Part shown: positions 9,259 to 18,524 of the stretch, piece after piece
Numbering within the stretch: position 1 is the stretch's first letter
Layout of the letters: every line of letters starts with the position of its first letter
Made by a program: the position numbers and the translations under genes
The notes under the pieces: generated by a model
The model's input: only the letters and a program-made list of their open reading frames with translations
What the model was told of the DNA's origin: nothing
The model's database searches: none
Assembly: GCA_963997635.1 (NCBI GenBank)
Contig: CAXEND010000004.1
Location: 82,127-146,126 of the forward strand
Direction: 5' to 3'
DNA: 64,000 nt
DNA from: GCA-2728135 sp002728135
Lineage (GTDB): Bacteria > Pseudomonadota > Alphaproteobacteria > UBA828

Positions 9259-10023
9259 ATGAGAATAAATAAAACACACAGGCCAATAATTGGCTTACCA
9301 GCATGTATAAAAAATCTTGATGACCAGCGTTTTCATGCTGTTGGTGAAAAATATCTGACCAGTATTGTTGATGGCATGGGTGGTATACCCATAATTTTTC
9401 CTGCTTTGGGAAATTCTATTGAAACAAGTAGACTCCTTCAATCGGTAGATGGCTTGTTATTCACAGGAAGTATAAGCAACGTTCACCCATCAAATTTCAA
9501 AAAACCTATTTATTCAAAAAAACTTCTTACCGACACTGACAGGGATGCAACTACTTTGCCGTTAATTAAATCAGCAATATTAATGAAAATACCTATTTTA
9601 TGTATATGCAGAGGAATGCAAGAACTAAACGTAGCTTTTGGCGGTACCCTTTTCCAACATTTACCACATGTTCTTGGAAGAATGGAGCATGATGTTGATC
9701 GCTCCCTTACTATTTCTGACCAATATTTACCTCGCCATCCAGTTTATCTGGAGCCTGACGGTTTATTATCAAAATTGCATCAATCAAGTAGTAATCCTAT
9801 GGTTAATTCATTACATAGCCAAGGTGTAGATAAGTTGGGTGATGGTTTAAAGGTTGAAGCTATTGCCCCTGATGGACAAGTTGAAGCTATCACTTATACA
9901 AAATCTGATACATTTGCGCTTGGAGTGCAATGGCATCCAGAATGGGAGGTAAAAAAGAATCCATTTTATTTGTCTATTTTCAATAGTTTTTTGAAAAACA
10001 TAAAAGCACAAAAATTATATTAG
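9259..10023 (+). CDS. Class-I glutamine amidotransferase-like hydrolase (peptidase C26, PuuD-like)
   Basis: A 254-residue gamma-glutamyl hydrolase of the peptidase C26 family. It has PIIGLPAC at the N-terminus, the nucleophile elbow ILCICRGMQELNVAFGG with the catalytic Cys, LHSQGVDKLGDGL, and GVQWHPEWE with the catalytic His. Relatives such as PuuD cleave gamma-glutamyl-GABA in putrescine degradation, but no other putrescine gene is nearby, so the substrate is left open. The frame also contains an upstream TTG at 9226; ATG 9259 fits the family N-terminus better. Confidence 0.85.
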   Translation: MRINKTHRPIIGLPACIKNLDDQRFHAVGEKYLTSIVDGMGGIPIIFPALGNSIETSRLLQSVDGLLFTGSISNVHPSNFKKPIYSKKLLTDTDRDATTLPLIKSAILMKIPILCICRGMQELNVAFGGTLFQHLPHVLGRMEHDVDRSLTISDQYLPRHPVYLEPDGLLSKLHQSSSNPMVNSLHSQGVDKLGDGLKVEAIAPDGQVEAITYTKSDTFALGVQWHPEWEVKKNPFYLSIFNSFLKNIKAQKLY

Positions 10024-10072
10024 AATTAGGTTCACTTTTTAATTTATAATTTAATAAAACTAAAAGGTTATA

Positions 10073-10870
10073 ATGCGTGTTGCTTCTTGGAATATAAACT
10101 CTGTTCGAATGCGTATTGATCTAGTTAAAAAGTTTATAGATCAATATAATCCAGATATTCTTTGTCTACAGGAAATAAAAGTCGAAAGTAATTTATTTCC
10201 TTTATCTACTTTCAAAAAAATGGGCTTTGAATATAACGAAATTTTTGGTCAGAAAGGCTATCACGGTGTTTCGACACATTCTAAATTTCCTATTATTTAC
10301 TCCAACAAGAATTATTGGTGCAATATAGAAGAAAGCCGTCATCTTCATATACAATTATCTAATGGCATAGATATACATAATTTTTATGTTCCTGCAGGTG
10401 GAGATAAACCAGATCCACAAAAAAATAAAAAATTTGCACAAAAACTTGAATTTCTTAGAGAAATGGAAAGATGGTCAAAAACAATAGACATCTCGCAAGC
10501 TACAATTCTTCTTGGAGATCTTAATGTTGCACCCCTGCAAACCGACGTCTGGTCACACAAGCAACTTCTTAAGGTAGTATCCCACACACCAATTGAGGTA
10601 GACCTTTTTTCTAAAGTTAAGAATGTATGTTGGGTAGATGCAATTCGTGAGATAATACCCGAAGATGAAAAATTATTTTCTTGGTGGAGTTACAGATCAC
10701 CAAATTGGGAAGCAGCCAATAAAGGTCGAAGATTAGATCATTTGTGGATAACTCAGCCTCTTGTTAAATCTCTTGTAGATGCAATTATTATAAGATCTAT
10801 TCGTGGATGGGAAAGACCTTCAGATCATGTCCCAATTATAGCTGATTTTAATTGGCCTAGGTCTTTATAG
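10073..10870 (+). CDS. xthA: Exodeoxyribonuclease III
   Basis: A 265-residue exonuclease III/AP endonuclease for base-excision repair. Family motifs run through its length: SWNINSVRMR, DILCLQEIKVE with the metal-binding Glu, GYHGVSTHSK, LLGDLNVAP, FSWWSYR, RRLDHLWIT and the terminal SDHVPIIADF. AGGTTATA precedes the ATG. Its last 14 bp overlap the 3' end of the convergent cyclic-nucleotide-binding gene. Confidence 0.95.
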   Translation: MRVASWNINSVRMRIDLVKKFIDQYNPDILCLQEIKVESNLFPLSTFKKMGFEYNEIFGQKGYHGVSTHSKFPIIYSNKNYWCNIEESRHLHIQLSNGIDIHNFYVPAGGDKPDPQKNKKFAQKLEFLREMERWSKTIDISQATILLGDLNVAPLQTDVWSHKQLLKVVSHTPIEVDLFSKVKNVCWVDAIREIIPEDEKLFSWWSYRSPNWEAANKGRRLDHLWITQPLVKSLVDAIIIRSIRGWERPSDHVPIIADFNWPRSL

Positions 10871-11309
10871 TTAATTCTTGCAGCCTTCGGTTTGTTTTTT
10901 CAAGTCTGAATGCAAGTTCTCTCATAACTTCTAACGCCATTTCAGGAAATTGAGTCACAAGTTGAAAAAAAATTTCCTTCGTAATTTCTAAGGTTAGAAG
11001 TTCTGTTTTTGCTCTCACAGTAGCCGTACGAGGCACATCACACAGTATAGCTATTTCACCGACCAAATCATTTTTTTTTACTTTTGCTATCTCTATTTGG
11101 GTATCAGAGTTTGTATAAATTAACACCGATGCTTCTCCCTCAATAATGATAAATGCTGAATCTCCATAATCACCCTGAACAAAAAGATTTTCGTTCGCTT
11201 TGAATTGAAGGCGCTGACTTGTAAAAGCAATCAGTTTTAATTTCCTAGAATCAATATTTCGGAATAAAGGTATATTCCTGAGTAAATCTACATCTTGTTG
11301 AAGATCCAT
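10857..11309 (-). CDS. Stand-alone cyclic-nucleotide-binding domain protein
   Basis: A 150-residue protein made of one cNMP-binding (Crp-like) domain, about residues 15-130, plus a short helix; there is no DNA-binding domain. The phosphate-binding cassette is intact: GEIAILCDVPRTATVRA with Gly84, Glu85 and the phosphate-contacting Arg94, so real cAMP or cGMP binding is likely. ATG 11309 follows GGAG by six bases. It is the downstream partner of the unusual ABC exporter, 27 bp away on the same strand, so it may be a regulatory subunit of that transporter. No nucleotide cyclase is in the window. Confidence 0.88.
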   Translation of the reverse strand: MDLQQDVDLLRNIPLFRNIDSRKLKLIAFTSQRLQFKANENLFVQGDYGDSAFIIIEGEASVLIYTNSDTQIEIAKVKKNDLVGEIAILCDVPRTATVRAKTELLTLEITKEIFFQLVTQFPEMALEVMRELAFRLEKTNRRLQELTIKT

Positions 11310-11336
11310 TATCTACTCCAAGTATTCAAAAAAATT

Positions 11337-14021
11337 TTAATGTTGTTCCAGCAACTCATTAAAAAAACTTCCATCTCTTTTAAGTTGATCATACGTACCC
11401 TGTTCAATGATATTTCCGTTTTTCATAACTATAATTATGTCAAAGTATTTTGCTAACTCTGGCCGGTGGAGTGACCAGATGACCCCACGTTTTGAAAAAA
11501 CTTTCATAATATTTTTAAGAATTCTTTTTTGAGAAGCACCATCTAATGAAGCTGTTGCCTCTGAAAGAATTAGTATATCAGGATTTTTTAAACAAGTACG
11601 TGCTATCGCTAATTTTTGACGTTGTGATCCAGATAGTTTTGTTCCACCTAAACCTGCGTGATGAGCTAAACCAACTTCTAAAATATTAGTATATAAACCG
11701 CAATCGTTAACAACCTCCTCTATTAGCTTACCAACCTTATCTTTTGCATGTGCCTGACCATAAGCAACCCTTCCAAAAAGTATGTTATCTTGAACTGAAG
11801 CAGCTGGATTATATTTATTTGTTTCAAACCTGTTAATACGTTTAGCCATGTATTGCGGTAAATCTTGATAAAATAATTCCCTAGCAATTAGAATTTTTGC
11901 TTCCATGTCTTTACTGATTAGATTCAACCTGTGTTTAGCAGTTACCAATTTGAAAGGAAGGGCCATTAGTAACTTTCTATCATTCTTATCGAGATTACCT
12001 AAATTTGTCTTGTTTATTCTGTTCATTAATCCCTGATATATAGGGAGGTTTTCTGCAGAAATAAAACTAAATCTCTGATAAAGCTCATGCTCGGAAGGTA
12101 AGTCAGAAAATAATTCAATCATAGTTGCTGCTAATTGATAACCACATTCTGTAAAGTCTGATACTAAATCAGCCTTTTTTAAAACCTCTAATATATAAAT
12201 ATTATCGATATAATTATCACCTTCAAAAACTTCATCACATGAAGTGCCAAATATCAAATTTTCGAAAAGAGAAGCATTAGTATTATATTTTTGTGAGTCG
12301 AATAGCTCTACCAGTCCTTGAAATTCCTTTTTGTGGAGTTTTTTTTCAAGCACCTTGCGTGCTTCTAACATTTTTTCAATTGATTCTTTGTCTTTGTCAA
12401 GATTTAAACTTCCACGTAAACCATACATATACACTTCACTTGTCATATCAGCTATATCTATAGATTTTAGTATTGGATCTATAACTTCAGTGGAATTATT
12501 TATTCCCAATTGATCATAATTAACCCATTCTGCATTGATATCTAATGTTGAATTACCTGCTTTTTCTGCCTCTTCAATCCATTCCTGTTGTTGATTTATA
12601 TTTAAATCGCCAGAGCTTTTATTTCCCTTTACTGGTCTATATTTGAGACCATAAAGTAGATTTTCTTTTAATGTAGATGAAAATATATACGCATTTTGAC
12701 TTACAAAACCAATCCGGCGACCTGTAACTGCTTGTGGCATGGTATGTAAGTCATATTTACCTGCTAGAATTTTACCCTGAGATGGATCAATGAGCCTTGC
12801 CAGCATTAACATCAGCTCTTCTTTTCCACTCCCAGAAGTGCCAACAACTGCTACTTTTTTGTTCAAATGTATTTTTGCTGTTAAGCCACTAACGATTGAA
12901 ACCTCATCATCATCCCTAAGTGTGAGATTTGATATTAAAAGGTCACCACTAATATTAGGAAAAGAGTCCGGTTCACTGAGCTGTTTTTTCTCATCCATTA
13001 AATTTTTGGGTTCAAATTGGCTTATTACCTGTTCATATTTTATTCTAACATCTTCTTTTATCTGATAAAAATTCAAAAGCTCCATCCAAGGAGGTGATAG
13101 ATCTTTATATGCAGCAAGAACTGCTACAAGAGAGCCAAGTGTTAAATCACCTATAATTACTAAATAGCCCCCAATTGTGAAAAAGAAAAATGGTGTAAGC
13201 TGAGCTAAAAAAAGATTTAGAAATTTAATAAAATATTTTTTATTATATATTTTGTAACGAATTCCATAAATATTACCTAAGCGCCTAGAAAAATCTGCAA
13301 GCTCTAATTGGGCTGTACCATTTGAATGAACTTCCTGAACTCCTGCTACAGTCTCTTCTATACGTTCTGACAAATTCCTTACTTCATACACCCTTTCCTT
13401 AGCATGAAGATTTACCCTTTGCTGAAGCTTAGGGATTAAATATGCTTGTATTGGATAAAGGGCTATTGCAGCAACACCCATAAGGGGATCTTGAGAAAAG
13501 ATATAAATAAGGGCGGTTAAAAGCAATCCGCCCTGAAAGGCTGGCAAGGCAAATGCATCACCTATGAAGTTACCTATAGGTTCAACCTCTGCGGTAATCA
13601 TCGAAATTAACTCAGCAGAAGAAACTTTACGAAAATGGGGAAGAGGAAACCTTAATATACGTGAATAAAGTATAAAGCGTAAACGCCTCAACATTCTCTC
13701 ACCTATACGGCCCTTATAAAAGTTTATATATATTCTAAAAGAACCGTTAATACAGACTAAAAAGAGAAATATAATACAAAGAGTAAACAATAATGTTATT
13801 TGATCTAAGTTTCCAAATTCAATCCCTAAAATGCTGAGTGGTCTGGGAAAGTCATCAGCTATTATTGTTGGGTCATCAGATTCTAATGCTGTGTTAACAA
13901 TTAGTTTTGGTATATCGAGAGATATATAATAAAAAGGTAGAGAAACAGCTGTAATAAACAAAACAAAAAGCTGTTGTGGTCTAGTATGACGAAGGATGAA
14001 CTTATAAATGTTTTTGTCCAT
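11337..14021 (-). CDS. Atypical ABC exporter (TMD-NBD fusion) with degenerate and interrupted nucleotide-binding domain
   Basis: An 894-residue half-transporter, where about 600 is usual. Residues 10-310 form the exporter membrane domain (segments near 15-45, 70-95, 155-180, 265-300). The nucleotide-binding domain starts near 358: Walker A GTSGSGKE at 394-401, Q-loop Gln442, signature LSGSQRQK at 796-803, Walker B ILILSEAT at 816-823, H-loop His852. Two canonical Mg-ligand positions are changed: Walker A Ser/Thr is Glu401 and Walker B Asp is Ser820, while the catalytic Glu821 is kept. Between Q-loop and signature lies an extra region of roughly 280 residues with two further ENLIFG/DNILFG segments (587-592, 745-750) resembling the normal ENLLYG after the Q-loop (453-458). 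Cotranscribed with the CNB gene. Substrate unknown. Confidence 0.85.
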   Translation of the reverse strand: MDKNIYKFILRHTRPQQLFVLFITAVSLPFYYISLDIPKLIVNTALESDDPTIIADDFPRPLSILGIEFGNLDQITLLFTLCIIFLFLVCINGSFRIYINFYKGRIGERMLRRLRFILYSRILRFPLPHFRKVSSAELISMITAEVEPIGNFIGDAFALPAFQGGLLLTALIYIFSQDPLMGVAAIALYPIQAYLIPKLQQRVNLHAKERVYEVRNLSERIEETVAGVQEVHSNGTAQLELADFSRRLGNIYGIRYKIYNKKYFIKFLNLFLAQLTPFFFFTIGGYLVIIGDLTLGSLVAVLAAYKDLSPPWMELLNFYQIKEDVRIKYEQVISQFEPKNLMDEKKQLSEPDSFPNISGDLLISNLTLRDDDEVSIVSGLTAKIHLNKKVAVVGTSGSGKEELMLMLARLIDPSQGKILAGKYDLHTMPQAVTGRRIGFVSQNAYIFSSTLKENLLYGLKYRPVKGNKSSGDLNINQQQEWIEEAEKAGNSTLDINAEWVNYDQLGINNSTEVIDPILKSIDIADMTSEVYMYGLRGSLNLDKDKESIEKMLEARKVLEKKLHKKEFQGLVELFDSQKYNTNASLFENLIFGTSCDEVFEGDNYIDNIYILEVLKKADLVSDFTECGYQLAATMIELFSDLPSEHELYQRFSFISAENLPIYQGLMNRINKTNLGNLDKNDRKLLMALPFKLVTAKHRLNLISKDMEAKILIARELFYQDLPQYMAKRINRFETNKYNPAASVQDNILFGRVAYGQAHAKDKVGKLIEEVVNDCGLYTNILEVGLAHHAGLGGTKLSGSQRQKLAIARTCLKNPDILILSEATASLDGASQKRILKNIMKVFSKRGVIWSLHRPELAKYFDIIIVMKNGNIIEQGTYDQLKRDGSFFNELLEQH

Positions 14022-14190
14022 AATTTGTCAAAACTCCACTAAAAACAAATAAAATTTATTTTTTTAGGCCATTAAAAATTTAATTTATGGTTAAACGATC
14101 AATATAAAATGCAATGTAAATTCTATTAACTAGAGTAAAATAGAAAAAAGTAATTTATTCCAAAATCAATTATTAAACAAAGATACAATA

Positions 14191-15342
14191 ATGCGTATAG
14201 CTTTTTATCCTCTAAAAGAATTCCCTAATCATCCAAATACATTAACCGAGCAGGTGATTATGGAATCTCTGATTAAAACGCTGCAATTAGATAACAATAT
14301 ATTTTTAATTCCTAATGAATTTAATGGTTCTGATAATAAAAGATACGAAAAAGAGGATAAGTCTCCGTCTATAGACGGAGAGCGAGAAGCAAACAATAAA
14401 ATTAGAAAATTAAAAAGACTTCCAGTAAATCAAAGACCTCAAATTTGGATTACATACAATCTTAATGTCTTGTCTCCGGATTCGCTAGGTCCTAAAATAT
14501 CTTCTGCCCTTAATATTCCATATATAATAATTGGAGCTAAGTATTCTAAAAAACATTTAAACAGCTCAAATACACAAAATCTCACCGTAATAGCACAACA
14601 AATCTCACATGCCGATGTATTACTGTCATTTTCATATGAAGAAACGAGCACCCTTATACCTATTAAAAGTTCTAAAACAAAAATTATTGATCTACCGCCA
14701 TTCGTAGATTTCTCCATTTATGAAAAATTACGGGAAAAGCGTGTCGAAATAAGACAAAGAATTTCAAAAAAATATAACCTTTGTATATCAAGACCATGGC
14801 TCGTAACTGTTGCAATGTTAAACCCTGGAAATAATTTAGCCTCATATCGATTATTAGGACGTTCTTTGTGGCTTATTAATAAGCCTAATTTTAACCTTTT
14901 AATTGTAGGAGAAGGCCCAGCTCAAAAACTTGTTAAAGAATCTTTTAAAGATCTTGAGGTAGGGATAGTTGCATGGATCGGAAAGCAAGGAAAAAGTAAT
15001 ATACTCGAAATATTGACTGCATGTGATATTTATGTTTGGCCCGGATATAATGAATATTGCCCTATACAATTTCTCATGTCTCAAGCAGCAGGGTTACCCG
15101 TTATTACTGGTGGATTTCCAGGAGCAACAAAAATTATTCAAAACAGTAAGACTGGAAATATTATTATACCTTGGGACGATGCTGATTTTGCAGAATCTAT
15201 TGTGAGAATATGTGATGATAAATCATCTAGAGAAAAAATGTCATCATCTGCAATCAAAATGGTAAGAGAAAATCATAGCCTATCTATTGCAAAAAAAATA
15301 TTAAACCAAGCTATGAGCGATGCTTTTAAAAACAAAAATTAG
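14191..15342 (+). CDS. Glycosyltransferase, GT4-like (GT-B fold)
   Basis: A 383-residue putative retaining glycosyltransferase. The C-terminal half has the GT4 landmarks: LIVGEGPAQKLV, then YVWPGYNEYCPIQFLMSQAAGLPVI and IGTGG-like ending elements around PWDDADFAESI. The N-terminal half is divergent, as usual for acceptor-binding domains. It has no membrane segment. It starts 170 bp from the divergent ABC exporter and is followed 12 bp later by a polysaccharide-deacetylase gene, so the pair probably builds and modifies one glycan. Acceptor and sugar cannot be inferred. Confidence 0.82.
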   Translation: MRIAFYPLKEFPNHPNTLTEQVIMESLIKTLQLDNNIFLIPNEFNGSDNKRYEKEDKSPSIDGEREANNKIRKLKRLPVNQRPQIWITYNLNVLSPDSLGPKISSALNIPYIIIGAKYSKKHLNSSNTQNLTVIAQQISHADVLLSFSYEETSTLIPIKSSKTKIIDLPPFVDFSIYEKLREKRVEIRQRISKKYNLCISRPWLVTVAMLNPGNNLASYRLLGRSLWLINKPNFNLLIVGEGPAQKLVKESFKDLEVGIVAWIGKQGKSNILEILTACDIYVWPGYNEYCPIQFLMSQAAGLPVITGGFPGATKIIQNSKTGNIIIPWDDADFAESIVRICDDKSSREKMSSSAIKMVRENHSLSIAKKILNQAMSDAFKNKN

Positions 15343-15354
15343 GGTTTTATTTTA

Positions 15355-16134
15355 ATGATAGAATATAGTTGGGATGACCTTATATACGAAATAAATTCTA
15401 ATATTGATATAGGGCTACCTGTTGAGTTCTGGTGGAGAAACGATGGTGTTTATTCAAAAAGTAATGATTTACGGCAACTTAGCTCATTAGCATCAAACGA
15501 AGGCGTTCCCGTAGCAATTTCTGTCATACCAGAAAAAATGAGAGATGATATAGTTTTCCACATCAAGAATTTTGATAATCATTTTGTGATACAACATGGC
15601 TATGCTCATAAAAATCATGCTCATATATCTGAACAAAAAAATGAGCTAAGCCTTAATCGTCCAATAAAAGATAGTTTAAAAGACCTAAGTATTGGTTTTA
15701 GAAATTTGTCCTCAGAGTTTGAATGTAAATTTTTACCTATTTTAGTTCCACCTTGGAATCGTCTTTCAACCCAGATTATTCCACACTTGAATAGCCTAGG
15801 ACTAATGGGGTTAAGTTGTTTAGGTGGAAGAAATTCTCCTAATCCTGTGTCAAATATTTTCCAAACCAATACTCATATTGATTTAATTGATTGGAAGGGA
15901 ACAAATCGTTTTATAGGCACAGGTGCAGCTATTGCTTTTGCATGCAAACATCTTTCTGATAAACGCAACGGTAAAGCAGACCCATTTGAGCCCACTGGTC
16001 TACTTACTCACCATATGAGGATGGATTTTTCTTCGTGGGCGTTTATTGGAACATTTATTAGAAAAACAAAAACAATATCTGATGTCCAATGGCCTTCTAT
16101 ACAAGATATTTTTAAGGATAGATCCATTGTCTGA
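15355..16134 (+). CDS. Polysaccharide deacetylase-like protein
   Basis: A 259-residue NodB-like protein. The motif-1 region reads FWWRNDGVYS, corresponding to the WWRDDDA of related alphaproteobacterial deacetylases; motif 2 is the His-rich VIQHGYAHKNHA; PILVPPWNR matches the motif-3 RxPW/PPWN region, and LLTHHMRMD carries the late His. These are the expected metal and catalytic positions, though the first motif has Asn in place of one Asp. There is no signal peptide, which argues for a cytoplasmic substrate such as a lipid-linked or nucleotide-linked sugar. Cotranscribed with the preceding glycosyltransferase (12 bp gap, AGGG ribosome-binding site at 15341). Confidence 0.75.
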   Translation: MIEYSWDDLIYEINSNIDIGLPVEFWWRNDGVYSKSNDLRQLSSLASNEGVPVAISVIPEKMRDDIVFHIKNFDNHFVIQHGYAHKNHAHISEQKNELSLNRPIKDSLKDLSIGFRNLSSEFECKFLPILVPPWNRLSTQIIPHLNSLGLMGLSCLGGRNSPNPVSNIFQTNTHIDLIDWKGTNRFIGTGAAIAFACKHLSDKRNGKADPFEPTGLLTHHMRMDFSSWAFIGTFIRKTKTISDVQWPSIQDIFKDRSIV

Positions 16135-16180
16135 TAAAAACTTCTATAATTATCAATTTGAACCCTCTAACAAAAAATTG

Positions 16181-17029
16181 TCATAATTTTAAAATTAATC
16201 CTTCTTTTGCAACTAATGAATTTTTACGAATTCTTTTCAATTTTTTTGAAACATTATCCATAAATTTATCATCATGACTAGGATCATGGTGAAAAGCTAC
16301 ATAGGTTTTAGCACATGCATCATCACAAAGCCGAACACCTTCTTCCCATGTAGAATGTCCCCAACCCATACGTTCAGCATATTCTTCATTAGTATATGTT
16401 GCGTCATATATCACTATGTCTGCATTAGATACAAACTCAACTAATTTATTGTAGATTGTCTTATTATTATGCTCGTGATCAGTGAGATAGCATATACTTT
16501 TTCCATTATACTGAATTCTGTATCCAACAGCTTTATCAGGGTGGCTAAGTTCAGTTGTTAGTATGTTTATTTTTTCTGTTAAAGTAATGCTTTTACCAAC
16601 AATAAATTCTGAAAAATTTAATTCGGCTTTCATTGTATCTAGATTGACAGGGGTCTTTTTGTTCTCCAGAGACTTCATTAGAACTTTTTCAGGTGGTAAT
16701 CTCATATCTGAAGCTGCTGCATATATATTAATTTTAGTAGTCTTTCTTAGTGCAGGCTCGAAGAATGGCCATCCCCAGATATGGTCATAATGAAAGTGAG
16801 TTAAAAATAAATTTAAATTTAAATTATTATTTTTCGAAAGGGCTTGACCTAATTGACAAAGACCAGTTCCTGCATCAAAAATTAATGTTGTATCTGCAAT
16901 TCCAATTTCTAGACAGGAAGTATTTCCACCATATTTTATAGTTGAACTCCCAGGACATGGAATACTTCCACGAACACCCCAAAATTTTACAAAAAAATTA
17001 TCTTTTAGGTCAGTCAAAAAAAACTCCAT
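16181..17029 (-). CDS. Metallo-beta-lactamase-fold hydrolase
   Basis: A 282-residue MBL-fold enzyme of the VRGSIPCPG...GGNTSCLE type. Metal ligands are visible in THFHYDHIWGWPF (HxHxDH-like, with Tyr inside), DAGTGL precedes it, LTDHEHN and the C-terminal HHDPSHDD supply later ligands. Relatives include cyclic-nucleotide phosphodiesterases and uncharacterised phosphohydrolases. Its nearness to a cyclic-nucleotide-binding gene makes a phosphodiesterase role tempting but unproven. ATG 17029 is preferred over an upstream TTG at 17047. It converges on the deacetylase gene with a 46 bp gap. Confidence 0.85.
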   Translation of the reverse strand: MEFFLTDLKDNFFVKFWGVRGSIPCPGSSTIKYGGNTSCLEIGIADTTLIFDAGTGLCQLGQALSKNNNLNLNLFLTHFHYDHIWGWPFFEPALRKTTKINIYAAASDMRLPPEKVLMKSLENKKTPVNLDTMKAELNFSEFIVGKSITLTEKINILTTELSHPDKAVGYRIQYNGKSICYLTDHEHNNKTIYNKLVEFVSNADIVIYDATYTNEEYAERMGWGHSTWEEGVRLCDDACAKTYVAFHHDPSHDDKFMDNVSKKLKRIRKNSLVAKEGLILKL

Positions 17030-17276
17030 AAAAATTCTTAAAAACAAATTAAATTATCGTATATTTTATTTCTACTTTTAAAAGAAATCTTTGATTCGTT
17101 TTTTATCAAATTGTTGAATATCATTTATCAATTTTCAGAAATATATAGTTTAAGCTAATCTTCTCTAGTTAAAATATTCTTTTTTACTGCTATCCATCAA
17201 ACCCTTCTCCAAATACTGTTATGGTTCACATAATTAATGATTAATATTTTCTGAACTGCAAAAGCTTTGATTGAAC

Positions 17277-18524
17277 ATGAAAGATAATTCAAAAATTAGT
17301 TCAAAAATTTTATCAGATAATTTAAAAACTCGTACTGCTTGGTTTGGAGTCTTCTTAGGTCTGTCCGCTGGGGCACTTGCAGCCTTCCATCAATTCAAAA
17401 TACCCCCTGCAATGCCACTGTTATTGGAAACATATAATTATGATTTAACATTAGCTGGTGGATTTATGTCAGTATATGCCGTTTTAGGTATTGCTACATC
17501 TGCTTTTCTTGGTATTTGGCTCGAGAAATTTGGAATAAAAATTTATGCTCTTGGAGCAGGTATACTGCTAATAGTTGGCTCCTTAGTTACTATAAGTTGG
17601 CCAAATAATCCTGAAATAGTATTGTTATCAAGAGGTATCGAAGGACTTGGATTCGCTATTTTAGCAATCATTGGACCAATAATTGCAATTCAAAACGCAA
17701 CAGAAAAGCATCGTCCCTTAGCCATTGCTATCTTCGCAAGCTGGATACCTGTTGGACAATTGAGTGCTCTTGGTGTTGCCCAGCCCGCTATTGCATCAGG
17801 ACAATGGAGATTTATTTGGTGGATTGGTATAATATTAACTATATTAGTTGTCTTAGGTTTATGGCTGAAATATAAAAATAACCAAGAAAATAATCCCGTA
17901 TCATCATCAAAAATAGATAATCACGTATTATTGAAATCTCACCGTATTTCTTTACTGCTTGCAGCAGGAATTTTCACACTTTGGGCTGCACAGTATTTAG
18001 CTATGTCAACTTGGTTACCCCAATACTTAGTTACAGAACGTGGGTTTTCACCTACAGATGCTCTAGTGCCTTATGCTATACCAACAGTAATAATAATTTT
18101 TTTTAATCTTGTTGGTGGATTTATAATACGTTGGGGGATTCCAATTTTTCCTATCCTCGCATTTGTTTTATCTGTTCAAGCAAGCTTATGGATAATTTTT
18201 GATTCTCTTTCTTCAACATTTTCTGGGATTTTGGCATTAGTGATTTATGGTGCAGCAGCTGGTATAACCCCAACTTGCCTATTTTCTATGCCCAATACAA
18301 TTTTAGGAAAACATGGAAACAACGGTCCAGCATTTGGAATTATCATGACAGGTCGTCATCTTGGTGTCTTAGCTGGCCCAATCTTACTTCCTCAACTAAT
18401 ACTTATAAATGGTGATTGGGGGTCTGCAGGTTTATTTTTTGGTTTAATAACATTTTTTGCAAGTACTATTACACTAGGACTTGCAATAATATTTTTCAGA
18501 ACAAAAAATAAACTTCAAGATTAG
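17277..18524 (+). CDS. MFS transporter (CynX/NimT-like)
   Basis: A 415-residue major-facilitator protein with about 12 hydrophobic segments arranged as two six-helix halves around a polar loop near residues 198-220 (KYKNNQENNPVSS). The N-terminal helix reads WFGVFLGLSAGALAAFHQFKIPP, and RGIEGLGFAILAIIGP follows, typical of the cyanate/nitrate-related CynX branch. Substrate cannot be assigned. A TTG at 17271 lies two codons before ATG 17277. Its stop overlaps the 3' end of the convergent response-regulator gene by 4 bp. Confidence 0.83.
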   Translation: MKDNSKISSKILSDNLKTRTAWFGVFLGLSAGALAAFHQFKIPPAMPLLLETYNYDLTLAGGFMSVYAVLGIATSAFLGIWLEKFGIKIYALGAGILLIVGSLVTISWPNNPEIVLLSRGIEGLGFAILAIIGPIIAIQNATEKHRPLAIAIFASWIPVGQLSALGVAQPAIASGQWRFIWWIGIILTILVVLGLWLKYKNNQENNPVSSSKIDNHVLLKSHRISLLLAAGIFTLWAAQYLAMSTWLPQYLVTERGFSPTDALVPYAIPTVIIIFFNLVGGFIIRWGIPIFPILAFVLSVQASLWIIFDSLSSTFSGILALVIYGAAAGITPTCLFSMPNTILGKHGNNGPAFGIIMTGRHLGVLAGPILLPQLILINGDWGSAGLFFGLITFFASTITLGLAIIFFRTKNKLQD

